Of a DNA stretch of 64,000 nucleotides, positions 54,544-61,461 are shown one piece after another; within the stretch, counting starts at the first letter, position 1; the number at the start of each line of letters is the position of its first letter. Both the position numbers and the translations under genes were made by a program. The DNA is from an uncultured Alphaproteobacteria bacterium (GTDB taxonomy: Bacteria > Pseudomonadota > Alphaproteobacteria > Rs-D84): the NCBI GenBank assembly GCA_947367055.1, contig CANBCI010000001.1:124001-188000 (forward strand), in the 5' to 3' direction. Below the pieces are notes generated by a model. The model was not told where the DNA came from. It saw nothing but the letters and a program-made list of their open reading frames with translations, and did not search any database.

Positions 54544-54770
54544 TAAAAAATCAAACCGTCAAAGGAACTGACGGTCGGGTATTTTCAAGGTCATAAGTTG
54601 AATGACTCTGCGGCTTTCGGCGAACCTATTGTATAACCGTAGATACCCGACCATTAGTCAGGCAATAACAGTGCGAAAAGCACCATTGGTGGATAACGAT
54701 GCCCTCGCACCGCAACTTATGGGCTTGAAAACCCAGAACCCAATTCCCGTTGGATTCAATGCAGATTATA
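54544..54770 (-). promoter_or_regulatory. Structured leader RNA with terminator, type 2, copy B
   Basis: Minus-strand order: extended -10 TGTTATAAT with TATAAT at 54770-54765; hairpin P0 (54757-54736, GAATCCAA with TTGGGTTC); GGGTTTTCAAGCCCATA; P1 5' strand CATAAGTTG (54721-54713); hairpin GTGCG/CGCAC; GGTCGGGTATC (54652-54642); a conserved GCCGAAAGCCGC...GAGTCATT block; P1 3' strand CAACTTATG (54600-54592), extended by TTGAAAAT; ATACCCGACC (54582-54573), complementary to GGTCGGGTAT; terminator ACCGTC/GACGGT (54575-54555) with T6. The DUF1796-like gene starts 16 bases later. Confidence 0.75.
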
Positions 54771-54874
54771 ACAATAAAAATCCTATTTAGGAATAAAATT
54801 TATTAACAATTCCAAAATTGGTAAAAAAACACCTGTTCCTTGCGCCCTACTTTCGAACTCTAAAAAAACTTAAA

Positions 54875-54893
54875 TTCCAAAGAAAAACGACCG
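54875..54893. repeat. 19-base repeat, copy 2
   Basis: TTCCAAAGAAAAACGACCG, identical to 53759-53777. Here it forms the right arm and T-tract of the terminator at 54875-54909. Confidence 0.7.
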
Positions 54894-54909
54894 GATTTTG
54901 CCCGGTCGT
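54875..54909 (-). terminator. Terminator next to the duplicated tRNA-Tyr end
   Basis: ACGACCGG (54887-54894) pairs with CCGGTCGT (54902-54909); on the minus strand TTTTTCTTTGG follows. It sits immediately after a copied 3' end of tRNA-Tyr and is best read as the original terminator of that tRNA operon, displaced by an insertion. Confidence 0.65.
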
Positions 54910-54911
54910 TC

Positions 54912-54927
54912 ATTCTGGTGGGAGTGG
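54912..54927 (-). repeat. Copy of the tRNA-Tyr 3' end (possible attachment-site scar)
   Basis: ATTCTGGTGGGAGTGG is identical to 55831-55846, which is the last 12 bases of tRNA-Tyr including CCA plus four trailer bases. It has the same orientation as the tRNA. Direct repeats of a tRNA 3' end are the usual scar of integration by tyrosine-recombinase elements; the interval is about 0.9 kb and holds one unknown gene but no integrase. Confidence 0.6.
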
Positions 54928-55053
54928 GTAAGCAATTTTCTAGCCACAGATTTCTCGGGGTTCCTTGACATTTGACGGAATATGAAGTGCTTCAAACGAA
55001 GCACATCCATGCTGAATTCCTTTTCAATATTATCATCGCACTAAAATACATTA

Positions 55054-55569
55054 TTATAATTCATTCTTTACATCACACTTATAACCGGTATTCGTACGAA
55101 CCTGCATTATTATATTTTTAGGCGACTCTCCTTCAAGTTCTTCTGGCAAAATTAAAAAAAACACACAATCATAAGGGGGAATAACCAACCCAACCCCGGA
55201 TCTCATTATTGGTCTGGCATTTTCTAAACTTTGTACTTCCCCCAGCTTCCACCACAATATAAAATTATCTTCATGTGGTAAAGGAAGATTGCTCGCCCCC
55301 AATCTAACAGGATGATCTGTTTTATTTATTACTTTTAACATAATCTGATTGTCAAATCCGCGACGATATAATATCGCATTTAATTTATCCTTATGTTTAT
55401 ACGGAAATATACTTAAAATAGTAACTCCACATGTCCCCAAAGCAGCCAATGCAGAAACGATAAAAACAGGCCATCTTGATTCTGCATCTCTACACAATAA
55501 AATTGCAGAAGAAAGAATACCAATAACTAATAATTCCATAAACAGAAAAAACATTTTATTTTGTTTCAT
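55054..55569 (-). CDS. Hypothetical membrane protein, 171 residues
   Basis: Two N-terminal membrane helices (residues about 6-25 and 33-55: FFLFMELLVIGILSSAILL, WPVFIVSALAALGTCGVTIL) and a roughly 110-residue C-terminal domain that looks beta-rich (NQIMLKVINKTDHPVRLGA, GLVIPPYDCVFFLILPEELE). I recognise no family. Codon use is AT-rich compared with the housekeeping genes. It is the only gene between tRNA-Tyr and the copied tRNA end, so it may be cargo of the inserted segment. Ribosome site AAAGGGGGTAA. Confidence 0.65.
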   Translation of the reverse strand: MKQNKMFFLFMELLVIGILSSAILLCRDAESRWPVFIVSALAALGTCGVTILSIFPYKHKDKLNAILYRRGFDNQIMLKVINKTDHPVRLGASNLPLPHEDNFILWWKLGEVQSLENARPIMRSGVGLVIPPYDCVFFLILPEELEGESPKNIIMQVRTNTGYKCDVKNEL

Positions 55570-55802
55570 TTAACATTACCCCCTTTATTTTTTAACGTAC
55601 TTTATATAAAAAACATTTAATTTTTCAAGTAATTAACACAAACCGACCATCCGGTCAGTTTGTGTTTTGATGATAATGGCTGATTTCCTCGGCGCGATGC
55701 ACCTGCGGGGCGGTCGTATCGTTTGCTGACGCAAACTCCCAAGCGCTCTGCTCTTGGACTCCTTGTCAAACCAGCGCGGCTCCTCTTGCCCAAGCCACAA
55801 AA
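55570..55802. other. Intergenic stretch with a 13-pair hairpin and GC-rich segment
   Basis: The stretch between the 171-residue gene and the tRNA-Tyr terminator has no supported gene. It contains a strong inverted repeat at 55636-55665 (ACACAAAC...GTTTGTGT with GACC/GGTC inside) and a GC-rich 130-base segment to its right. Frames through the segment lack starts and run into the tRNA. It could be a relic or an untranslated RNA; nothing decides. Confidence 0.4.
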
Positions 55803-55804
55803 TA

Positions 55805-55832
55805 AAAATCCTGCACAAAGCAGGATTTTTAT
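55805..55832 (-). terminator. Terminator of the tRNA-Gly/tRNA-Tyr operon
   Basis: AAAATCCTGC and GCAGGATTTT form a ten-pair stem with a five-base loop; a T-run follows on the minus strand. It starts a few bases after the CCA of tRNA-Tyr. Confidence 0.88.
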
Positions 55833-55834
55833 TC

Positions 55835-55921
55835 TGGTGGGAGTGGCTGGATTCGAACCAGCTCAGGCTTAAGCCAACAGATTTACAGTCTGCCCCGGCT
55901 CTCCAACTCCGGCGCACGCCC
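55835..55921 (-). tRNA. tRNA-Tyr (GTA anticodon)
   Basis: 87 bases on the minus strand, class II with a long variable arm. Acceptor 5' strand GGGCGTG pairs with CACTCCC apart from one C-U mismatch at the fourth pair; anticodon stem-loop GCAGACTGTAAATCTGT; T-arm GCTGGTTCGAATCCAGC; CCA is encoded. The mismatch may mark a sequence replaced during integration at the 3' end, since the acceptor 3' strand is the part that is duplicated at 54912. Confidence 0.93.
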
Positions 55922-55945
55922 AATCTGAACCAAGATTTTTAATCT

Positions 55946-56020
55946 TGGTGCGGGCAGCGGGAATCGAACCCGCATTTCAAGCTTGGAAGGCTTGCATACT
56001 AGCCTTTGTACTATGCCCGC
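55946..56020 (-). tRNA. tRNA-Gly (TCC anticodon)
   Basis: 75 bases on the minus strand. Acceptor GCGGGCA with TGCCCGC, anticodon loop CTTCCAA, T-arm GCGGGTTCGATTCCCGC, CCA encoded. It lies upstream of tRNA-Tyr by 24 bases in the same transcript; a small CCAAGATT/AATCTTGG hairpin fills the spacer. Confidence 0.95.
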
Positions 56021-56039
56021 ACAAATTGTAAGCGTCGTT

Positions 56040-56067
56040 ATTATATACCAATTTTCCCAGAACGCAA
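56040..56067 (-). promoter_or_regulatory. Promoter of the tRNA-Gly/tRNA-Tyr operon
   Basis: TTGCGT (56067-56062), a 16-base spacer and TATAAT (56045-56040) on the minus strand, 20 bases before tRNA-Gly. It lies in the 51-base gap after the YjbR-family gene. Confidence 0.7.
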
Positions 56068-56071
56068 GCCA

Positions 56072-56446
56072 TTATTTTTGCCCGGCAATTTCATAACTGG
56101 CCGCAAGCAGCCGGCAAATATCACGCGTTGCCATGCGCCCATCCAAAACAACCGTTACCCAATGCTGCTTGTTCATGTGATAGCCCGGAAATATTTTCTT
56201 CTTATCCACAATAAAATCAGTCACATCCGGCGCGCAGCGAATATCCAGAATTTCCACCGTATCGTTGCCGGCATCGGGCATCACCCTGTTCGCCGCAATT
56301 GTCATTAAAACACCGAACCATTTGGCATTGTCACCGCGCCGCCATATGGCGTTGCCCGGCGAACGCGCCCATAAAAATTCCAATTCGCGGCTATAATTTT
56401 TACGCACGTATTCGATAATTTCGCGCGCCTGATTTGTTTTGAACAT
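56072..56446 (-). CDS. MmcQ/YjbR-family protein
   Basis: A 124-residue soluble protein with the YjbR double-wing fold pattern: REIIEYVRKNYS at the start, GDNAKWFGVLMTIAANRV, IRCAPDVTDFIVDKKKIFPGYHMNKQHWVTVVLDG (outlined by FPGYHMNKQHWVTV) and a helical end. Many homologues are called DNA-binding, without firm proof. I start at 56446 (MFKTNQ), giving the usual family length; the longer frame overlaps the upstream gene. It is the last gene of the lol-containing minus-strand run. Confidence 0.82.
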   Translation of the reverse strand: MFKTNQAREIIEYVRKNYSRELEFLWARSPGNAIWRRGDNAKWFGVLMTIAANRVMPDAGNDTVEILDIRCAPDVTDFIVDKKKIFPGYHMNKQHWVTVVLDGRMATRDICRLLAASYEIAGQK

Positions 56447-56456
56447 ACCAACACCG

Positions 56457-56987
56457 CTATTCAATCGGCGGGAAACATTCGCCGTCATCGCGACAGCATG
56501 CAAAGACTAAATTTCCCAAGTCCTTGAACTTTTCACCCGTGCAGCATCCAAATCTGTTCGGCTGCGTCCCGTCGGCGCATAGCCCCGCATTTATGTTTGC
56601 GGCAATTTCTTCGGCCGACAAAGGCTGTGGCGCCGCATCCTCAGACGGCGCCGAAGTCGCGTCATTGGCTGTATCCATCGTATCGTCCGCCACAACCGGC
56701 GCGGTATCCGCAACGGGCGCGGCAATTTCATCCGCGCGACCGGACGCACGACGCTTGACACTGCGCACAACGCAATCACGCCGATATATCGCCTGCAGTT
56801 CCGCAAGGCGCGCATTATCCTCATCAGTTGGGTTTGATAGTGCACTCAATTCGGCAATTTCGGCATTTGCGGCGACGCAGTCCGTTCGCTGTGCAACGGC
56901 CGACGCGTCATCGTCTGCGAACGCTGCCGGCATTGCCAATATGCCGGAAATCATGCATATACAAAGTTTTTTATAAATATTATTCAT
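56457..56987 (-). CDS. Secreted protein with Cys-rich C-terminus, unknown function
   Basis: A 176-residue product with a signal peptide (MNNIYKKLCICMISGILAMPAAFA). After a charged helical part (DCVAANAEIAELSALSNPTDED, YRRDCVV) comes an Ala/Asp/Pro-rich low-complexity linker (residues about 85-125) and a compact Cys cluster (LCADGTQPNRFGCCTGEKF, FACCRDDGECFPP) that resembles a small disulphide-knotted binding module. It overlaps the upstream gene by eight bases and precedes the YjbR gene by ten. Periplasmic or surface location; no function assigned. Confidence 0.75.
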   Translation of the reverse strand: MNNIYKKLCICMISGILAMPAAFADDDASAVAQRTDCVAANAEIAELSALSNPTDEDNARLAELQAIYRRDCVVRSVKRRASGRADEIAAPVADTAPVVADDTMDTANDATSAPSEDAAPQPLSAEEIAANINAGLCADGTQPNRFGCCTGEKFKDLGNLVFACCRDDGECFPPIE

Positions 56988-57714
56988 TGACTATCTTTTC
57001 CAATTCCAAAATAAAATCTATTGCCGGGTCTGTTATCTTTTGAACCTTGTTTATCACATCCTGGGCGGCGGTCTTCATTTGCAGTCGCTTGTATGTTTCA
57101 ACAACCTCGACTGTTTCACTATTGCTCATCTTATCATCAGATATGCCACGCGCGATTTCCAATTCACGTGCCGCAAGTTCCGTATATTTTTTTGCATTTT
57201 CCGGACAACCACGTTCCGCCAACTGGGCATAAATTTTTGCACATTGTATATGATCACCATCGCAATTCTGAATGTGCCAATCCAGTGAATTTTCTACAAC
57301 TTCACACGGACGTTTATCTTCAGCATCCTCAAGCGAGTTCATGATTTCTTTTTCGCGTTCAATCAAACCCTGATATTTTTCCTTGTTTTCGGGGCATCCG
57401 TTTTCAATTAAATTCTGATAAATCGCAATATTATAATTATGCGCAGCTGGGTTAAGATCCGTTTCATCCAACAAGCGCTTTATCTGCATCATTTCAATAA
57501 CTTCGCAGGTACGCATATCCGCGGTATTTTCGGAACTTTGTGCGGGCGCAACATCACCGGAACGCGTCATATTGCCACGAACAGATATTCCAAGCATCAA
57601 TCCGCACGCAAACAGTCCGCCCAGCGCAACTATGCCCAGCACCCGTTGTCTTACCGTCGCCCGAGTGCCCCGCCCCGCCGATGTGACGATTAAATTTTTA
57701 TCCTGTTGTTTCAT
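56980..57714 (-). CDS. Membrane-anchored periplasmic protein, unknown function
   Basis: A 244-residue protein with a basic cytosolic N-terminus (about 24 residues), one membrane helix (VLGIVALGGLFACGLMLGISV, residues 25-45) and a helical, charged periplasmic part. It contains two similar Cys-bearing units: TCEVIEMMQIKRLLDE...NLIENGCPENKEKYQGLIERE and PCEVVENSLDWHIQN...AERGCPENAKKYTELAARE, outlined by CEV, GCPEN and K(K/E)Y. This internal duplication suggests a repeat fold of about 80 residues. It follows lolD by 21 bases. Confidence 0.7.
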   Translation of the reverse strand: MKQQDKNLIVTSAGRGTRATVRQRVLGIVALGGLFACGLMLGISVRGNMTRSGDVAPAQSSENTADMRTCEVIEMMQIKRLLDETDLNPAAHNYNIAIYQNLIENGCPENKEKYQGLIEREKEIMNSLEDAEDKRPCEVVENSLDWHIQNCDGDHIQCAKIYAQLAERGCPENAKKYTELAARELEIARGISDDKMSNSETVEVVETYKRLQMKTAAQDVINKVQKITDPAIDFILELEKIVNE

Positions 57715-57735
57715 ATTCTCCCTCCTATTAAATAA

Positions 57736-58446
57736 TTATTTGACGATACCGTCTTTTATTGTAATCGTTCTGTCTGCGCGCGACGCCAGATTCATATCGT
57801 GCGTCACAAACAACATTGCCATTTTGTTTCTGCGCACCAAATCCAGCAACAATTCAAACACAGACACCGCATGCGCCGGATCCAAACTGCCGGTCGGTTC
57901 GTCCGCAAGCAATATGTCAGGGTTATTCGCCAATGCGCGTGCGACGGCGGTGCGCTGCTGTTCCCCGCCGGACATTTGTCCGGGCATGTGCGACGCGCGG
58001 TGCGCAACATTTGCCGCACGCAGCAATTTCATCGCACGCGCCGCGGCCACATCGCTATCCACGCCCGCCGCCATCATGGGCAACATGACATTTTCCAACG
58101 CCGTAAAATCAGACAGCAGATTGTGCCGCTGATAAACAAAGCCGATTTTGTCGCGCCGCAAGTCGGTGCGCATTTCCTCGCTCATTTTTTGCACGGGGTG
58201 GCCGGCGATTAAAATGCTGCCCGCGGTCGGCCGGTCAAGAAGCCCCACGCACTGCAGCAATGTTGACTTTCCCGAACCCGACGGCCCGACCAGCGCAACT
58301 ATTTCACCACGATGCAAATCAAACCCGCCGCCACGCAGAATATGCAACGGCTGGCCACCTTCCATAAATGTCTTTTTTATATCACGCACAGACATTACCA
58401 CATCGGGTGTCTGCGTTTTTGATAAAGATTTCAATATGTTCGCCAT
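57736..58446 (-). CDS. lolD: Lipoprotein-releasing ABC transporter ATPase LolD
   Basis: ATPase of the LolCDE complex that hands outer-membrane lipoproteins to LolA. The 236-residue protein has Walker A GPSGSGKSTLLQC, the Q-loop YQRHNLL, signature MSGGEQQRTAVARAL, Walker B ILLADEPTGSLD and the switch His in VTHDMNLA. I choose ATG 58446 because AGGTGA lies five bases upstream; a GTG at 58455 or ATG at 58452 would add three residues. lolC ends ten bases upstream. Confidence 0.95.
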   Translation of the reverse strand: MANILKSLSKTQTPDVVMSVRDIKKTFMEGGQPLHILRGGGFDLHRGEIVALVGPSGSGKSTLLQCVGLLDRPTAGSILIAGHPVQKMSEEMRTDLRRDKIGFVYQRHNLLSDFTALENVMLPMMAAGVDSDVAAARAMKLLRAANVAHRASHMPGQMSGGEQQRTAVARALANNPDILLADEPTGSLDPAHAVSVFELLLDLVRRNKMAMLFVTHDMNLASRADRTITIKDGIVK

Positions 58447-58455
58447 TTGCATCAC

Positions 58456-59712
58456 CTATTCATTGCGCAGTACATCAACGGGATCTGTGGACGATGCCTT
58501 CCATGCGGGGTAAAGCGTCGCCAAAAACGACAGTGCAATCGCCAGCACCGCAATCCCCGCAACGGTTGTCCACACAAGTTTTGACGGCAATTCGGACAGA
58601 TAATAAAGTTCCGCCGGGAACAAATCACGTCCGGTAATAAACTGCACCCCGCGCCGTATCGGTTCTATGTATATCGCCATCAGCACGCCAATAATTGTTC
58701 CGGCCATAGCGCCGATTGCGCCGATACTGGTCCCGGACAAAATGAAAATCTTCATCATTGAACGGCGCGACACACCGAATGTGCGCAGTACTGCGATGTC
58801 CTTTGACTTGTCCTTGACCAGCATGACCAGACTGGACACGATATTAAACGCGGCAACGATTACAATCAGCATCAGTATCAAAAACATGACATTTGATTCC
58901 ACCTGAAGCGCGCCGACAAACCCGCGGTTAAGTTCCCGCCAATCGCGCACCACAAACCCGTCCGGCAACAACCGCCCGAGTGCATCCGCCACCGCGGTCG
59001 TATCCTCCGGATCTTTTAGAAAAAGGTCTATGTGCGTGACCGCATCGCCGATGTTTAGGTATTTTTGCGCCGTCGCCAGCGGCATGAATATATATCCTGA
59101 ATCATATTCGTACATCCCCATAAAGAACGAAGACATAACCGGATAGGCCATTATTCGCGGCATGGTTCCAAACGGCGTCGGCGTTGCGCCGTTCGCGGAA
59201 ACGAGCGATATGTTCTCGCCCATCGTCACCCCAAGCGTGCGCGCAAGCGCGCTGCCGGCGACCAATTGACCATCCGTAATCTTATCCAAGGGCGTGCCAT
59301 AAATCTTTGTGCCGCCCGCAACCTTTGCCGCCAGGTCGGACATCCGTATCCCGCGAATCATGGCGCCCGTACTGTTTCCATTGGCGGTCGCCATCGCCTG
59401 GCCTTCGGCAACGGGGACTATTGCGGTCGCGCGTGATGACACAACCTTATTCGAACGCATTTTTTCAACCAGGTAATCATAATCGGAAATCGCGCCGTCC
59501 TGATGATAAACGACCACATGACCGTTCATGCCGACAATGCGCGACAACAGCGTGTCATGAAACCCGCCCATTACAGACATCACCACAATCAGGGTCGCGA
59601 CCCCCAGCATTATTCCAATCAGCGACACCCACGAAATCACGGATCCAAATCCGCGCTTTTTCGCCCACATATACCGATAGGCAACCTTTCGTTCCAATTT
59701 TGAGAACAGCAT
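58456..59712 (-). CDS. Lipoprotein-releasing permease LolC/LolE
   Basis: Membrane subunit of the lipoprotein release complex. The 418-residue product has the MacB/LolC topology: a first helix (GSVISWVSLIGIMLGVATLIVVMSVM, residues about 15-45, with GFHDTLLSRIVG after it), a periplasmic domain of about 210 residues and three C-terminal helices, ending YPAWKASSTDPVDVLRNE, a family signature. Only one permease gene is present beside lolD, so as in several alphaproteobacteria a single LolF-type protein may form a homodimer. Start at 59712 is set by AGGGA upstream. Confidence 0.93.
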   Translation of the reverse strand: MLFSKLERKVAYRYMWAKKRGFGSVISWVSLIGIMLGVATLIVVMSVMGGFHDTLLSRIVGMNGHVVVYHQDGAISDYDYLVEKMRSNKVVSSRATAIVPVAEGQAMATANGNSTGAMIRGIRMSDLAAKVAGGTKIYGTPLDKITDGQLVAGSALARTLGVTMGENISLVSANGATPTPFGTMPRIMAYPVMSSFFMGMYEYDSGYIFMPLATAQKYLNIGDAVTHIDLFLKDPEDTTAVADALGRLLPDGFVVRDWRELNRGFVGALQVESNVMFLILMLIVIVAAFNIVSSLVMLVKDKSKDIAVLRTFGVSRRSMMKIFILSGTSIGAIGAMAGTIIGVLMAIYIEPIRRGVQFITGRDLFPAELYYLSELPSKLVWTTVAGIAVLAIALSFLATLYPAWKASSTDPVDVLRNE

Positions 59713-59725
59713 TTTCGTCCCTTTC

Positions 59726-61048
59726 CTATTCACTTAAGAACGCCCGCAACGCGTCCCCGACCAGTGGCGTCATCGCATTATTCGGAACATCGGCCGGATC
59801 AACAATGGATATTATGCGCGGACTCATGAACACGACCAGTTCCGCGAACGGCGAAATCAAAGTTTCCGGCGTCGTCACAAATGCGTGCGTCGGTATCCCG
59901 ATAATTACATAATTGTCGCCGACGTTCGACGGAATATTAAATGATGACAATTCACCGCCGCTGGTGCGCAGGACTATCTTTGCGTCTATCTTTTTGTACC
60001 CGCCGTAATCGCCGTATTTGCCGGTGGCCCCTATAATCAAATCGGTTTCCAGTCGTTCTTCCTTGCCACACTGGCCAATGTCAAAGCGCGACTGCCACCC
60101 GTTTGGAATTACAAAGGTGCCCTGGGAAATTAGAACGACATTCGCCTGCTGGTTCAAAAATTCCTGCAGAGTTTTGGTGTTTATTTCCGGGCTTACCACC
60201 AGTGCGCGGCCGACAACACCCGGGATTGACATCTTTACATTGTTTTCGCCGAATGCCGGCAACAGATTCATCCAGACAATCGGGTTGTCTGTACGCGGAT
60301 AAACACGGTACACATCAATATCCCACGCCAGCATGTATTTTTTCGACGACACATCGGATATTATGCGCGCGACCTCGCGTTCGGTCTGATAATTGCCTTC
60401 AAATACGACGGTCTTGTCCTGCCAGTTGACAAGAAGATTGCGCATGTCGGCGCCGTGCATCGCGTCCAGCAGTGCCATTATAATGCTTTCGTCGCGCGGC
60501 ATTTTTATCATCCACTTTGCGCGATGGTCCAAATGGATTTCGCCGGCCTCGGCATCATAGGAATAATAGACGCGCCCCATTTTTGACATCAGTTCAACCG
60601 CATCGGAAAGCGCGCCGCTTGATATCGTCCCGGAAATTTTTTCGTACATCTCCTCGTCTTCTATGACCGAGATGTCCGTCCCATCCAGCAGTTTGTCCAG
60701 CGCCTGCTTTACCGTTTGTTCGGAAAAATCATAGTCCGACACCTGCAGTTCGGGCATATCGTCACCCGTCCCCAGGCGGACGATTTCAATTCTTTCCTCC
60801 GGCACGACGGAAACAACACTTTGGTTGTTCCAGTCAACCTCGCACCGCTTTGGCAGGTCAATAGAAAAACGGCGCGCCGTGTCGGTTGTCAATGCCGCCT
60901 TTTTCGGAAAAATCGGAACAGAGTTTTCATCAATGACCAAACTGTCCACCACCGTCACGGTGTCATAATCCTGCACCGGGGCATTGTTCTGCGTGCACGC
61001 AGCCAAAACCACCGCCAAAAGTATTCCAAAAATCTTTGTCATTTTCAT
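59726..61048 (-). CDS. Secretin-like lipoprotein with STN domain
   Basis: A 440-residue lipoprotein (MKMTKIFGILLAVVLAAC, lipobox LAAC). Residues about 100-175 look like a secretin N-terminal (STN) domain (YDFSEQTVKQALDKLLDGTD), and the last 150 residues follow the secretin core: TKTLQEFLNQQANVVLISQG, VLRTSGGELSSFNIPSNVG and FAELVVFMSPRII. It is closest in layout to PilN-type lipoprotein secretins of type IVb pili, but no other pilus or secretion genes accompany it. It lies upstream of lolC, with 13 bases between. Confidence 0.7.
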   Translation of the reverse strand: MKMTKIFGILLAVVLAACTQNNAPVQDYDTVTVVDSLVIDENSVPIFPKKAALTTDTARRFSIDLPKRCEVDWNNQSVVSVVPEERIEIVRLGTGDDMPELQVSDYDFSEQTVKQALDKLLDGTDISVIEDEEMYEKISGTISSGALSDAVELMSKMGRVYYSYDAEAGEIHLDHRAKWMIKMPRDESIIMALLDAMHGADMRNLLVNWQDKTVVFEGNYQTEREVARIISDVSSKKYMLAWDIDVYRVYPRTDNPIVWMNLLPAFGENNVKMSIPGVVGRALVVSPEINTKTLQEFLNQQANVVLISQGTFVIPNGWQSRFDIGQCGKEERLETDLIIGATGKYGDYGGYKKIDAKIVLRTSGGELSSFNIPSNVGDNYVIIGIPTHAFVTTPETLISPFAELVVFMSPRIISIVDPADVPNNAMTPLVGDALRAFLSE

Positions 61049-61062
61049 GATTCAACCTGTGC

Positions 61063-61386
61063 TTAAATGTTCATTATTTTTTCAAACTCTTCCAATGTCA
61101 TTTCATAAAACGGTTTCTGGGTTGGCGTCGCCAAATCGCGCACGCGTTCAAACTGTTCGGCGAACCGTTTAATCAACGCATCAATCTCCGGCGGGACCGG
61201 CGCACCGGACGCCACCAGACGGCGCCCGTATTCCGTAATATATTCCAGCGCATCCGCCGCAAAGAAACGGCCCACATAATTTTCCATGGCAATTCCGCCC
61301 TTTTGCACGCAAATTGCGGACATCACCATCATCGTCTGGTTATAATAATTCGCAAGTTTAATAAAATTTTGAACAGTTATGGCCAT
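61063..61386 (-). CDS. Hypothetical protein, 107 residues
   Basis: A small soluble helical protein (FIKLANYYNQTMMVMSAICV, YVGRFFAADALEYITEYGRRLV, FERVRDLATPTQKPFYEMTLEE) with no signal peptide. It starts the minus-strand run that continues with the secretin-like lipoprotein 14 bases later, so it may be a partner of that protein. AAGGGAAGGG lies upstream of the start. Not recognised. Confidence 0.65.
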   Translation of the reverse strand: MAITVQNFIKLANYYNQTMMVMSAICVQKGGIAMENYVGRFFAADALEYITEYGRRLVASGAPVPPEIDALIKRFAEQFERVRDLATPTQKPFYEMTLEEFEKIMNI

Positions 61387-61461
61387 GCGCGGTGTCCCTT
61401 CCCTTTTTATGCATTATAAAAACTATTGCCCCGGTAAGGCAATTAAATTATAATAAAAAAC

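Noticed and set aside
53287-54770. Retron-type msr/msd or CRISPR-related RNA as explanation of the long inverted repeats
   Set aside because: No reverse transcriptase, cas gene or spacer-repeat array is present; each repeat pair sits just before a terminator and a start codon, which fits leader control.
54602-54790. Plus-strand 62-codon frame
   Set aside because: It lies in leader RNA type 2 copy B and is explained by that structure.
55633-55923. Minus-strand 96-codon frame
   Set aside because: It reads straight through tRNA-Tyr and its terminator, so it is not a gene.
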